This document shows positions 1 to 7,061 of a stretch of 49,575 bases of DNA, in pieces. The stretch lies in the NCBI GenBank assembly GCA_949294845.1, contig CASFJH010000041.1:1-49575 (forward strand), given 5' to 3'. The translations under genes were made by a program, and so were the position numbers. A model generated the notes under the pieces. The model saw nothing but the letters and a program-made list of their open reading frames with translations. It had not been told where the DNA came from and searched no databases. The DNA is from an uncultured Bacillota bacterium. GTDB taxonomy: Bacteria > Bacillota > Clostridia > Christensenellales > Pumilibacteraceae. How positions within the stretch are numbered: the first letter of the stretch is position 1; each line of letters starts with the position of its first letter.

Positions 1-474
1 TCGCACTTTTCGATCATACTGACGCTGTTGTTGCCGCTTGTGTCGATTTTCGGCGCGTATTTAGCCAAACTTGCGTACAAGAAGATCCCCAACGATGTAC
101 TGCTGATCGGGATATTTTTTGCGCTCGGCGGCGGTTTGATTGCACTGATTCTGTGGCTGTATACGCATACGCTGTTCGGCACGGTGGCGCTTTTTGCCGT
201 TGTGTCGTGCGTCATCGCGGCCGTAAATAATCTAATTACGGCGGCGATCCCATTTCGCCTGCGCACGGTGGGGCGTAGCGGCTTCTTTGCCGGTATACTC
301 AATACCTTTTGCTACGCAGGCAGTACGATCACGAGCGTCCTCTTGGGATGCATAGCGGCAAACAGCGGCTGGAACGCGGTGATTCTTCTTCTCATGTGTG
401 CGCTGTTGGTTTTAAGCTGTGTCGCGCTTATCTTCTCGCGGTACTGGAAAAAGAAAATTACGCCGCTGCTGTAG
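1..474 (+). CDS. MFS transporter, C-terminal part (5' end outside window)
   Basis: The frame is open from base 1, so this is the last 157 residues of a longer protein. The fragment is almost entirely hydrophobic, with about five membrane-spanning stretches separated by short basic loops (for example a loop with RLRTVGRSG), and ends in a basic tail with KKK. This spacing, with a conserved-looking Arg-rich loop before a Gly/Ser-rich helix, is typical of the C-terminal half of major facilitator superfamily permeases. The substrate cannot be told from this half. The GH112 phosphorylase remnant starts 34 bases downstream, so a sugar or sugar-phosphate permease is a reasonable inference, not shown. 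Confidence 0.75.
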   Translation, partial: SHFSIILTLLLPLVSIFGAYLAKLAYKKIPNDVLLIGIFFALGGGLIALILWLYTHTLFGTVALFAVVSCVIAAVNNLITAAIPFRLRTVGRSGFFAGILNTFCYAGSTITSVLLGCIAANSGWNAVILLLMCALLVLSCVALIFSRYWKKKITPLL

Positions 475-508
475 TAATGTAAAATTTTGCATAAAGGACA
501 ATAGGACA

Positions 509-957
509 ATGAGAAACACAGGCAGAGTAACGATCCCCACGGACGAGAGTTTCGTCGAGGGAACAAAAGAAATCATGCAAAAGTGGGGCGCGGACGCGGT
601 GCGCGATTGCGACGGTACAAGACTTCCCGAGAACGCCAAAGAACTCGGCAAAGTATACAACATGTACTTTATCGTGCGCGGCGACAACGCGTGGGCACGG
701 CTTCACCCCGAGGAAGCGCAACGTATATTTTTATTAAGCGAGCGGGTTTTGGCGGTTGGAAACAGTGTAACGATCCCGTTTATGACGGGCTTTCTGCACG
801 ATCAGTTCGACCCCGACTATACGAATATCGAGCGTTGGCAAGTGTACGACCGCACGACGGGAGAATGTTTGCCGCGAGAGGCGTGGAACGTAAACGAGAA
901 GAAACACGAAGTCACGATACTTAAAGCCAAAAGAATGCACGAATATACCATATCGGT
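509..957 (+). pseudogene. GH112 1,3-beta-galactosyl-N-acetylhexosamine phosphorylase, 5' remnant
   Basis: From ATG 509 the frame reads about 149 residues that resemble the start of GH112 lacto-N-biose/galacto-N-biose phosphorylases: TGRVTIPTDESF near the N-terminus, then KWGADAVRDCDGT and a stretch ending MHEYTIS. This family phosphorolyses Gal-beta-1,3-HexNAc from mucin or milk glycans in the cytoplasm and is normally about 700 residues long, so roughly four fifths is missing. After about base 955 the frame stops resembling the family and runs on as unrelated sequence to a stop at 1045, while a neighbouring frame picks up an aldo/keto reductase C-terminus. The family call is from recognition of the N-terminal motif. 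The exact break point is uncertain by about 10 bases. It could be a deletion scar or an assembly chimera. Confidence 0.7.
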
Positions 958-1323
958 AACACGGCTGACGAAACTGTGGATTTCTGCCGCCGTGAGGGGA
1001 TTGCGGTCGAGGCTTACAGTCCGCTGGGCGTGGGCAAACTGTTAGACGACGCGGCAATCGCCGCAGTCGCCGCCGCGCACGGAGCGACTGCGGCGCAGGT
1101 GGCGCTGAGATTCTGTCTGCAGAACGGAATCGTGCCGCTGCCCAAATCGGTTACGCCTTCCAGAATAACCGAAAACGCCGAGCTGTTCGGATTCAGCCTT
1201 TCGGAGAAAGAAATGGCCGAGCTTGCGGCTCGCCCAAATACTACCGGAACAGGTCCCGACGTGGACAATGCTTGTCCGGAATCGCGCAATTTTACCAAGC
1301 GCGACAAGCCCGTTCTTGACTGA
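955..1323 (+). pseudogene. Aldo/keto reductase, 3' remnant
   Basis: In the +1 frame relative to base 1, about 120 residues match the C-terminal third of aldo/keto reductases: a DFCRREGIAVEAYSPLG segment (the beta-strand carrying the NADP-binding Ser), an ALRFCLQNGIVPLPKS segment (the LPKS motif that binds the cofactor phosphate), then the RI.EN..LFGF.LS.KEM pattern. The family is usually 270-320 residues, so the catalytic Asp, Tyr, Lys and His half is absent. The frame has an in-frame stop at 922, and no start codon or ribosome site precedes the fragment. The remnant is joined out of frame to the GH112 remnant and is expected to be non-functional. Confidence 0.75.
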
Positions 1324-1447
1324 GCGGCCGGCGCAAAGGAGAACCGCATCGGATTTTTCAGTCTCCTTTAACGAGATAATTGGCGATGTATTCATATCGG
1401 CTTTGTGCGGCATAGTTAAAGTATCATACGAATCTGCATTTAAGGTA

Positions 1448-1502
1448 CTCCGATTGCGTATTCTTTCCGACCGATAGGCGCAGGCGCAATCGGAGTTTTT
1501 TA
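1448..1502 (+). terminator. Rho-independent terminator with long loop
   Basis: Arms CTCCGATTGCG (1448-1458) and CGCAATCGGAG (1485-1495) are perfect 11-bp complements with a 26-base loop, followed directly by seven T. It lies downstream of the aldo/keto reductase remnant. Confidence 0.7.
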
Positions 1503-1529
1503 AAAAGTATCCGATAAACGGCAATGAGC

Positions 1530-1553
1530 CGCGCTGATAAGGCGCGGTTTTTA
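1530..1553 (+). terminator. Rho-independent terminator
   Basis: CCGCGC (1530-1535) pairs with GCGCGG (1543-1548) over a 7-base loop and is followed by five T. It is the second terminator in tandem on the plus strand. Confidence 0.65.
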
Positions 1554-1557
1554 TATA

Positions 1558-1590
1558 AAAAAATTCCGCTTTTACGGCGCGGAATTTTTT
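1558..1590. terminator. Bidirectional terminator
   Basis: AAAAAATTCCGC (1558-1569) and GCGGAATTTTTT (1579-1590) are perfect 12-bp complements with A-tract and T-tract ends, so it can act in both directions. On the minus strand it lies just past the acetyltransferase stop codon (1633). Confidence 0.75.
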
Positions 1591-1632
1591 AAGCGTCGGC
1601 TCGCTATTTGCTCAAGATACAGCGTCGGTAAT

Positions 1633-2172
1633 TCAGTAAAGCCGCGGCAGTAGCTTCGGATTGGCCGTTTTATACAGGTCGTCGCCGGCTTCTTTAAGAA
1701 CGGATAAATATTCTTCGCAGTTTAGCGGCGAGAAAGAGAGAAGCTCCATGTCGGTATTGTATACGTTGACGAAAATTTCCGTGGGCAAGAGACCGTTTTT
1801 CAGATAGAAGTCGCGCCGCTTTTTCCGTTGAGCGGCATTTTCGGCATAGGGTACAGCGGCTTCTATTTCAAATATCAGTTTTGCGCCGTATTTTTCTCTC
1901 AGCAACCGGAGCGCGGCAGAGCCGCAGCCGAGGCCGCGCATATCGGAAGATACCGCCAGATAATCTACTATAACGGCTGCGCTGCCTTTTAGCGTGACGG
2001 CAAGACCGCAGAAACCGCTGTCGTCCAGTGCGAATATATCTGCAACCCCTTTTGACTGCAGCAAAAATAACATTCCTACGGGCTTTTTCTCGTCGGCAGG
2101 GAACGCGTCTATGTATAACTGCGTGAAGGCGGACAGGTAAGGATGGGATTCGGAGAGGTTCAATAATCGCAT
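1633..2172 (-). CDS. GNAT-family N-acetyltransferase
   Basis: 179 residues, the usual length for a single-domain GNAT. Residues 79-85 (RGLGCGS) fit the acetyl-CoA pyrophosphate-binding loop R/Q-x-x-G-x-G/A, preceded by a beta-strand VDYLAVSS (69-76) that normally lines the acetyl-CoA site. The N-terminus with AFPADEK resembles GNATs that start with an AFP.EE acceptor-site segment. The acceptor cannot be predicted. It stands alone on the minus strand between terminators and the divergent phosphodiesterase gene. The start has no Shine-Dalgarno sequence; instead a promoter places the likely transcription start on the A of the ATG, so translation is probably leaderless. Confidence 0.8.
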   Translation of the reverse strand: MRLLNLSESHPYLSAFTQLYIDAFPADEKKPVGMLFLLQSKGVADIFALDDSGFCGLAVTLKGSAAVIVDYLAVSSDMRGLGCGSAALRLLREKYGAKLIFEIEAAVPYAENAAQRKKRRDFYLKNGLLPTEIFVNVYNTDMELLSFSPLNCEEYLSVLKEAGDDLYKTANPKLLPRLY

Positions 2173-2178
2173 ATCGGT

Positions 2179-2208
2179 ATTATATCAGATAAGCGGCAGT
2201 AAAGTCAA
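2179..2208 (-). promoter_or_regulatory. Promoter of the acetyltransferase gene
   Basis: On the minus strand TTGACT (2208-2203) and TATAAT (2184-2179) are separated by 18 bases. The expected transcription start, seven bases after the -10 box, is base 2172, the first base of the ATG. Confidence 0.65.
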
Positions 2209-2276
2209 ACGTTTTTTGAGCGCTGAAATTCCGTTAAAGTCCGTTTCGGTATTTTTTCGCAAAATCCGCGCTGTTC

Positions 2277-2305
2277 TTGACGGACGGCAAATACTGTTGT
2301 ATAAT
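2277..2305 (+). promoter_or_regulatory. Promoter of the first phosphodiesterase gene
   Basis: TTGACG (2277-2282) and a perfect TATAAT (2300-2305) are separated by 17 bases. It lies 32 bases before the ATG at 2337; CGAGGTG just before the ATG serves as a ribosome site. Confidence 0.75.
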
Positions 2306-2336
2306 GATATAAATAAATTATTTTCGAGGTGCCGAA

Positions 2337-3104
2337 ATGAAACCGTTGTATGACAAAATACTTTTCAACAAAAGCGATAGGGACGTGATCGTTTCCGGCC
2401 ATCGCGGCATATGCGCGCTTTATCCAGAGAACACCATGCTCTCATACCGTAAGGCGGTTGAGGCAGGCGTCGATCAGATCGAGATAGACGTCAACATGAC
2501 GCGCGACCGCAAACTGGTTCTTATGCACGATTGTTATGTCGACCGCACGACCGAACGCTCGGGACCGATACGTTCGTACACCCTCGACCAGATAAAAATG
2601 ATGGACGCCGGTTCGCATAAGGATTACGCTTACCGCGGAGAAAAAGTCCCCGAGTTTAAAGAGCTGCTCGAATTTATCGCCGACACAGACGTTACACTCA
2701 ACGTGGAGATAAAAGACGATACTCTCGAGGCGGTCGACGCGACTGTCAGAGAGCTGTTCGATTACGGTATGCAGGATAAATTCGTCATTGCCTGTTTCGA
2801 TGCGAACATAATCCAGTATGCGCATCAAAAATACGGAGTGATGACGCAAGGTTTCCCCGACGGAATGCAGCAGAATTTCTCAAACGAAACGCGCGATCAT
2901 ATGTATGCGGTGGGAATTCCCATGCATATGCTTACTAAAGAGCTTTGCACGGAGTACGTTGCCGACGGGATACAGCCTTGGGCGTGGTGTCCCGACACGG
3001 AGGAAACGGCGTTGGCGGCGGCCGAGTGCGGCGCGCGGCTTATTACCTGCAATAATCCGATTCCGGCGCTGAAAGCGTTGAAAAAGGCCGGATACAGACA
3101 ATAA
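2337..3104 (+). CDS. Glycerophosphodiester phosphodiesterase (GDPD family)
   Basis: 255 residues, a complete single GDPD TIM-barrel. Family signature residues are present: HRG at 22-24, ENT at 31-33, the metal ligands E49 and D51 in QIEIDV, the general acid region HD at 64-65, and E124/K126 in NVEIKD. The family hydrolyses glycerophosphodiesters to glycerol-3-phosphate and an alcohol. No signal peptide is seen, so it should act in the cytoplasm on deacylated phospholipid head groups. A second, clearly diverged GDPD follows 62 bases downstream with its own promoter. The true substrate is not known; some relatives act on lysophospholipids. Confidence 0.88.
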   Translation: MKPLYDKILFNKSDRDVIVSGHRGICALYPENTMLSYRKAVEAGVDQIEIDVNMTRDRKLVLMHDCYVDRTTERSGPIRSYTLDQIKMMDAGSHKDYAYRGEKVPEFKELLEFIADTDVTLNVEIKDDTLEAVDATVRELFDYGMQDKFVIACFDANIIQYAHQKYGVMTQGFPDGMQQNFSNETRDHMYAVGIPMHMLTKELCTEYVADGIQPWAWCPDTEETALAAAECGARLITCNNPIPALKALKKAGYRQ

Positions 3105-3107
3105 CTG

Positions 3108-3135
3108 TTGACAATTTCGGTATTTATGCTATAAT
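3108..3135 (+). promoter_or_regulatory. Strong promoter of the second phosphodiesterase gene
   Basis: Perfect TTGACA (3108-3113) and perfect TATAAT (3130-3135) with a 16-base spacer and an extended -10 (TGC before TATAAT). It begins three bases after the stop of the first GDPD gene. Confidence 0.8.
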
Positions 3136-3166
3136 TAAAATACTATTTCATACAGGAGAGAAAAAT

Positions 3167-3898
3167 TTGGATACCAAAAAGGTGAAGTTCGCCAATATCA
3201 TAGCGCATCGCGGACTCAGCGGGATCGAAAGGGAAAACACGGCTTCGGCATTCGTTGCCGCGGGTAACCGCAGATATAAAGGCATAGAGACCGACGTGCA
3301 TCTTACCGCCGACGGTAAATTCATAATTATACACAACGACGATACCGAGGCCGTTGCCGGAGACAAGCTTTCGGTAGAATCCACGTCGTACAGGACGTTG
3401 CGCTCTCTGCGCCTTAAAGACGTTGACGGGACGAAAGACCGCGCCGATCTCATAATGCCCAGTCTTGTAGAGTATATACGGATATGCAAGAGGTACGGCA
3501 AACAGTGCGTGCTGGAGATAAAAAACGCATTTCCGCCGGCATACGTTGAGGAAATAGCCAAGGTTTTCGACAGGGAAGAGTATTTCGAAAACGCAATATT
3601 TATTTCGTTCTGTTACGATAATCTAGTCAGTATGCGTGGCTACCGCCGCGACGCGACGGTGCAGTTTCTTACCGATAAAATGCCCGACCGCGAGCTGATC
3701 GGTAAGCTTTCCAAAAACACATTTGACATCGACATACAGTATAAGGCGTTGACTGCCGACGCAGTGAGAGAGCTGCATCATTCGGGCATAATCGTAAACT
3801 GCTGGACGGTAGACAATCCGCAGGACGCCGAACGCCTCGCCGAATACGGAGTAGATTATATAACTTCAAACATTCTGGAACCGGATTTCCCTTTGTGA
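3167..3898 (+). CDS. Glycerophosphodiester phosphodiesterase (GDPD family), second copy
   Basis: 243 residues from a TTG start chosen because CAGGAGAG lies about 10 bases upstream and the GDPD motif begins soon after. Signature residues: HRG (14-16), ENT (23-25), E41 and D43 in GIETDV, and H56/D58 in IIHND. There is no signal peptide. It resembles the short bacterial UgpQ-like cytoplasmic GDPDs and is only distantly related to the neighbouring copy, so this is not a recent duplication. Role: release of glycerol-3-phosphate from glycerophosphodiesters. It has its own strong promoter. Confidence 0.87.
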   Translation: MDTKKVKFANIIAHRGLSGIERENTASAFVAAGNRRYKGIETDVHLTADGKFIIIHNDDTEAVAGDKLSVESTSYRTLRSLRLKDVDGTKDRADLIMPSLVEYIRICKRYGKQCVLEIKNAFPPAYVEEIAKVFDREEYFENAIFISFCYDNLVSMRGYRRDATVQFLTDKMPDRELIGKLSKNTFDIDIQYKALTADAVRELHHSGIIVNCWTVDNPQDAERLAEYGVDYITSNILEPDFPL

Positions 3899-3973
3899 AA
3901 TATATAATATAAAAGTGTTTTCACGGAAAATTTTTTCGCCGCGAAACAGACATACTTAACAGTAGGAGGGGTT

Positions 3974-4417
3974 ATGAAAAGAATAAGCAATACTCTCGTA
4001 AGAGTGCTGATGTACGTTTTCGGCTATGCAAATATAATAGCTGCCGTAGTCGGATGCGGATACGTCTTGCTTAAAGATGAGGACGAGGGCAACTGCACCG
4101 CGGCAAAAAGGTCTTTGATACTGGTCGCTTTGTTTGTGGCGCTCAAAGCGCTGAACGAATTGTACTATTATATCGCAATAAGGCTTATAGGCGCGAGCGG
4201 AGCTGCGTTAGACGTCTACTCCGTATTCGGCACACTTATAACCTTAGCGCAGATAATTACCTTTGCCGTATTTGCGATACTTGCCATTGTCGAAGGCAGC
4301 AAGGGGCGCGTCACCGGATCGTCTGACGGGCAGCCGTCGAAGAAACCCGAAAAGGCCGAAAAAGCCAAGAAAGACGAAACGGTCGATGCGGATGAAACCG
4401 CCGAAGAAAAGGAATAA
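3974..4417 (+). CDS. Small membrane protein with charged C-terminal tail, function unknown
   Basis: 147 residues with three predicted membrane helices at about 12-33, 47-72 and 80-107, followed by a highly charged tail rich in Lys, Glu and Asp (about 108-147, with repeated KPEKAEKAKK-type sequence). The start ATG has a strong ribosome site, AGGAGGGG, four bases upstream. It is not a family I recognise. It sits alone between the GDPD gene and the convergent DUF6062 gene; a weak -10-like TATAAT at 3903-3908 may belong to its promoter. The tail looks like a cytoplasmic low-complexity tether; no function is assigned. Confidence 0.75.
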   Translation: MKRISNTLVRVLMYVFGYANIIAAVVGCGYVLLKDEDEGNCTAAKRSLILVALFVALKALNELYYYIAIRLIGASGAALDVYSVFGTLITLAQIITFAVFAILAIVEGSKGRVTGSSDGQPSKKPEKAEKAKKDETVDADETAEEKE

Positions 4418-4559
4418 ACGTATTTACCGAAAAATATATAACCGCGGCCTTTTATGTTATACATTTTTACGACGGTCGCTGATCGTTTATATACCGGCAT
4501 GAGCGCATAAGCGCAAGTTTCCGCAGGACGTAAGCCGGCTGGCTGTACGGTCAAACGCG

Positions 4560-5225
4560 CTATTCGCCGAGAAGCTTACCGATCATTTTGGGCAGAGCTT
4601 CTTTTGCCGAGCCCGTTGCGCGTGCCGAGCGATAGTCGTATTGATTGGTAAAAGCCTGAAGATCGTCGGAAAGATTCGAAAATCGCGTGCGCTGCAGCGA
4701 AGTGAGCGCCGAGGCATACTGAGCCGCGGCTTTTCCGGCATGAGCGACGTATTCGAGCAAAAGCGCGTAATGTTTAAGGCAGAATCCGTTTGAAGTCGCG
4801 AAAAGTGCGGGGAATTCTTTTTCTCTTAAGTACATTTCCGCAACCGTATAGGCATATCTTTCCATCATTTCATCCGCGGTGTCGCATATTACGCAGGTGG
4901 ACAGAGCGGCGCGCACCTTCGCCGCTTCCTTTTTTGCTTCTTTGGCATTGTCCAAGGATCTAAGCTCTTTAAGGAGAGCCTGACTACGCGTATGGAGCTG
5001 GAGAGCCAGTCCCAGCTTGTTTTTGCCCTCGTACAATTTTTTAAGATGCCGCTCGCAGAATCCGCGTTTGTTTACTTTGACGCGGTAATCCGGTTCCATG
5101 ACGGCTTCGTTCAGATACTGCGATACGAGCCGCTGCTCAGTCTTGGAATATATTGCGCAAAGAGGACATTCGCAGCCCGATTTGAACGCGTCCCAGATAG
5201 GTGTTGTCTGAATATGGTATTGCAT
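4560..5225 (-). CDS. DUF6062 family protein, putative zinc-binding
   Basis: 221 residues. The opening, with WDAF followed by CECPLC and later EPDYRVKVNKRGFCERH, is what I recall of DUF6062, a clostridial family of unknown function. Two similar metal-site patterns can be seen: C20-x2-C23 with C57-x2-H60, and C111-x2-C114 with C149-x2-H152. These suggest two structural zinc sites in an internally duplicated helical protein. There is no signal peptide or membrane helix, so it is cytoplasmic. A plausible promoter lies upstream in the divergent gap. The DUF name is from memory; the Cys/His spacing is seen directly. Confidence 0.8.
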   Translation of the reverse strand: MQYHIQTTPIWDAFKSGCECPLCAIYSKTEQRLVSQYLNEAVMEPDYRVKVNKRGFCERHLKKLYEGKNKLGLALQLHTRSQALLKELRSLDNAKEAKKEAAKVRAALSTCVICDTADEMMERYAYTVAEMYLREKEFPALFATSNGFCLKHYALLLEYVAHAGKAAAQYASALTSLQRTRFSNLSDDLQAFTNQYDYRSARATGSAKEALPKMIGKLLGE

Positions 5226-5258
5226 AAACGACCGCCCGAAATCATAAGTATTTAATAT

Positions 5259-5287
5259 ATCATACCATAAAGGCGGCGATAATGCAA
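5259..5287 (-). promoter_or_regulatory. Possible promoter of the DUF6062 gene
   Basis: On the minus strand TTGCAT (5287-5282) and TATGAT (5264-5259) are 17 bases apart. The -35 box overlaps the first codons of the divergent SPOR-like gene. Confidence 0.4.
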
Positions 5288-6055
5288 CAATATGACGCTG
5301 ACGGCAACGAAATACCGTACATAATAGAAAAAAAGCGGACGCCGCGGAGGTTCGGCCGTATCGCCGGAGCGCTAATACTCATATCTGCGGCGGTAAGTAT
5401 CGGCATCGCGGTAAGAATATTGTTTTTTTCCGGTACGGTTACGATAGAAGGCCGGAAATTTTTCGCCGTATACACTGCGGAAACCTCTGTCGAGTCTGAA
5501 GCGTCGGCCGCTTCCGAATCTGTCAGAAACGGCGGCGGCAGCGGGTACGTTTACAACGACGGCACTTTTAAAGTATTCGCGGCGATTTATCCGGACGAAG
5601 AGTCGGCGTCGACCGTTGCGTCGAGGCTTACTGCAAACGGTACGAACGCCGGATACATGGTGCTCACGGTGCCTGAAATAAAACTGAAGGGGTATGACGA
5701 CAGAACCGAGAGGCTCAGACTCGCCGAAACAGTTTACTACGCTTACGGCGAGCTTTATGACGAGCTGTATGAGCTTAGTATTGAGCTTGACGAAAAGAGA
5801 CTGTCGGAGGCCGCAGCTGTAAAGCTGACGGCCGATTACCGCGAAAGCGCAGCAGACAGGCTGGATTATGTATCCGAAAGGATTTCCGTTTATACCCGGG
5901 ACGCTACGCTGGTCAAGCTTCGTAACGCATATATTAAGGTTACCGAAGCGCTTTCGGCTACGTCTGCAGCGGACAAAACGCCGCCGGCGTCGCGGGTAAA
6001 ATATGCTATCAGCGAAATAGTGATTACCATGCGAAGTTTGGCTGAAGAAATTTAA
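5282..6055 (+). CDS. Single-pass membrane protein with SPOR-like domain
   Basis: 257 residues: a basic cytoplasmic N-terminus (about 1-27), one membrane helix (about 28-49), then an extracytoplasmic part. Residues about 55-130 have the beta-alpha-beta layout of SPOR domains, with FKVFAAIYPDEESA and VASRLTANG, preceded by a Ser/Glu-rich insertion at about 68-88. The rest (about 138-257) is helical, probably coiled coil. SPOR domains bind denuded peptidoglycan at septa or during sporulation. The match is partial, so the domain call is tentative. The gene is divergent from the DUF6062 gene and separated by only 56 bases. Confidence 0.65.
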   Translation: MQQYDADGNEIPYIIEKKRTPRRFGRIAGALILISAAVSIGIAVRILFFSGTVTIEGRKFFAVYTAETSVESEASAASESVRNGGGSGYVYNDGTFKVFAAIYPDEESASTVASRLTANGTNAGYMVLTVPEIKLKGYDDRTERLRLAETVYYAYGELYDELYELSIELDEKRLSEAAAVKLTADYRESAADRLDYVSERISVYTRDATLVKLRNAYIKVTEALSATSAADKTPPASRVKYAISEIVITMRSLAEEI

Positions 6056-6107
6056 GGAAAAAATTGACATAAATGCTCGAAAAAATTTGTCAATACCTCG
6101 AAAACGC

Positions 6108-6136
6108 TTGAAAATACGCGACGTTTATGGTATTAT
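6108..6136 (+). promoter_or_regulatory. Promoter and leader of the hydrogenase operon
   Basis: TTGAAA (6108-6113) and TATTAT (6131-6136) are 17 bases apart. The transcript would have a leader of about 105 bases before the ATG at 6249. That leader starts with a hairpin, TGTCCG (6145-6150) pairing with CGGACA (6159-6164), right at the expected 5' end. A TTGACA/TGTCAA inverted pair just upstream (6064-6092) may be an operator. No other good promoter was seen before 14282, so all ten genes are probably co-transcribed. Confidence 0.6.
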
Positions 6137-6248
6137 ATTCTAGATGTCCGGAATTTTACGGACAAGCGTTTTTCCGCACGCCGTTCAAGCAGACTTACAG
6201 TTAAAACCCGGTTTGTTTGGCGTTCCGTTTTTTTATGATGGAGGAAGT

Positions 6249-6611
6249 ATGAGAATAAAGGAAATTATCGAAATCTTACAGGCGGAAGTGCTTACGGGAG
6301 AAGATATGATTGATTCTGTGGAGGTTCATTCGGCCTGCGGATCCGATATGATGAGCGACGTGCTCGCATATGTTAAGGATCAGGGACTTCTGCTGACGGG
6401 CCTTTGTAATCCGCAGGTAGTTCGCACGGCCGAAATGATGGATATTTCGGTAATATGTTTCGTGCGCGGCAAAAAGCCCGACGACACGGTCGTTTCTCTT
6501 GCGGCGGAAAAGAATATAATTCTGCTTTCCTCGCGTCAGACGATGTATATGGCTTGCGGACTTTTGTTTGCTGCGGGATTGGAAGCAGGCAAGGCGCATG
6601 AGCTCTCTTAA
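6249..6611 (+). CDS. DRTGG-domain protein, hydrogenase operon
   Basis: 120 residues from ATG 6249, chosen because TGGAGGAAGT lies just upstream; the longer upstream frame has no ribosome site. The sequence follows the DRTGG fold (the regulatory domain found in phosphotransacetylases and in CBS-containing pyrophosphatases): an SDMMSDVLAYVK segment, then LLTGLCNPQVVRTAEM and ISVICFVRGKKPDDTVV, ending LLSSRQTMYMACGLL. Stand-alone DRTGG proteins are commonly found next to trimeric [FeFe] hydrogenases in clostridia; their ligand is unknown. It overlaps the next gene by 14 bases, which points to translational coupling. A second DRTGG protein lies later in the operon. Confidence 0.75.
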   Translation: MRIKEIIEILQAEVLTGEDMIDSVEVHSACGSDMMSDVLAYVKDQGLLLTGLCNPQVVRTAEMMDISVICFVRGKKPDDTVVSLAAEKNIILLSSRQTMYMACGLLFAAGLEAGKAHELS

Positions 6612-7020
6612 GCTTCATTACGACGTAGACGGTTCCGATTTCGTCTCGTGCGGCAGAGCCAGCGAGGACGTAAAACGCACTCTTAAAAATATCGGAATGC
6701 CGGCTGACGTTATAAGGCGCGTTGCCATCGCCATGTACGAGGGCGAAATAAATATGGTTATCCACGCTAACGGCGGCGTTGCCGAAGTGGAGATTTTCGA
6801 AGATCGCATCGAGATAGCGCTTATCGACACGGGCAACGGAATAGCCGATATAGAAAAAGCTATGCAGGAAGGATATTCCACCGCTACGGAGGATATACGC
6901 GAATTGGGCTTCGGCGCCGGCATGGGGTTGCCGAACATGAAGAAATACTCCGACGTAATGCGTATCGACAGCAAGGTAGGAGAGGGTACAAAGGTTTATC
7001 TTACGATAAACATCAGCTGA
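6598..7020 (+). CDS. Anti-sigma-factor-type HATPase (serine kinase-like ATP-binding protein)
   Basis: 140 residues from ATG 6598. It is a stand-alone GHKL ATPase domain of the SpoIIAB/RsbW type: N box with E48, N52 and H56 in YEGEINMVIHA, G1 box DTGNGI (77-82), G2 box GFGAGMGLPN (104-113) and a GEGT turn near 129. There is no phosphoacceptor His domain or receiver, so it is not an ordinary sensor kinase. Family knowledge suggests Ser/Thr kinase or anti-sigma activity, but no partner sigma factor or STAS-domain antagonist is encoded nearby. It overlaps the DRTGG gene and precedes the sensory-type hydrogenase gene. Confidence 0.82.
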   Translation: MSSLKLHYDVDGSDFVSCGRASEDVKRTLKNIGMPADVIRRVAIAMYEGEINMVIHANGGVAEVEIFEDRIEIALIDTGNGIADIEKAMQEGYSTATEDIRELGFGAGMGLPNMKKYSDVMRIDSKVGEGTKVYLTINIS

Positions 7021-7061
7021 CCGTCCGCATCGGCTAAAAATTTTGTAAGGAGGGCAGACAA

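Larger units (their letters stand above)
1324..1632. other. Gene-free stretch holding terminators
   Basis: No convincing coding sequence is seen between the aldo/keto reductase remnant and the convergent acetyltransferase gene. The stretch contains three terminator-like hairpins listed separately, plus a 7-bp repeat pair AAAGGAG/CTCCTTT near 1335-1371 that could form a loose hairpin. Short open frames here lack ribosome sites. Confidence 0.6.

Noticed and set aside
1223..1477. 84-codon frame after the aldo/keto reductase remnant
   Set aside because: It overlaps the remnant in another frame, has no ribosome site and runs into a terminator stem.
6064..6092. TTGACA/TGTCAA inverted pair before the hyd promoter as a Rex operator
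   Set aside because: It lacks the TTGTTA-type half-sites and spacing expected for Rex; kept only as a note in the promoter entry.
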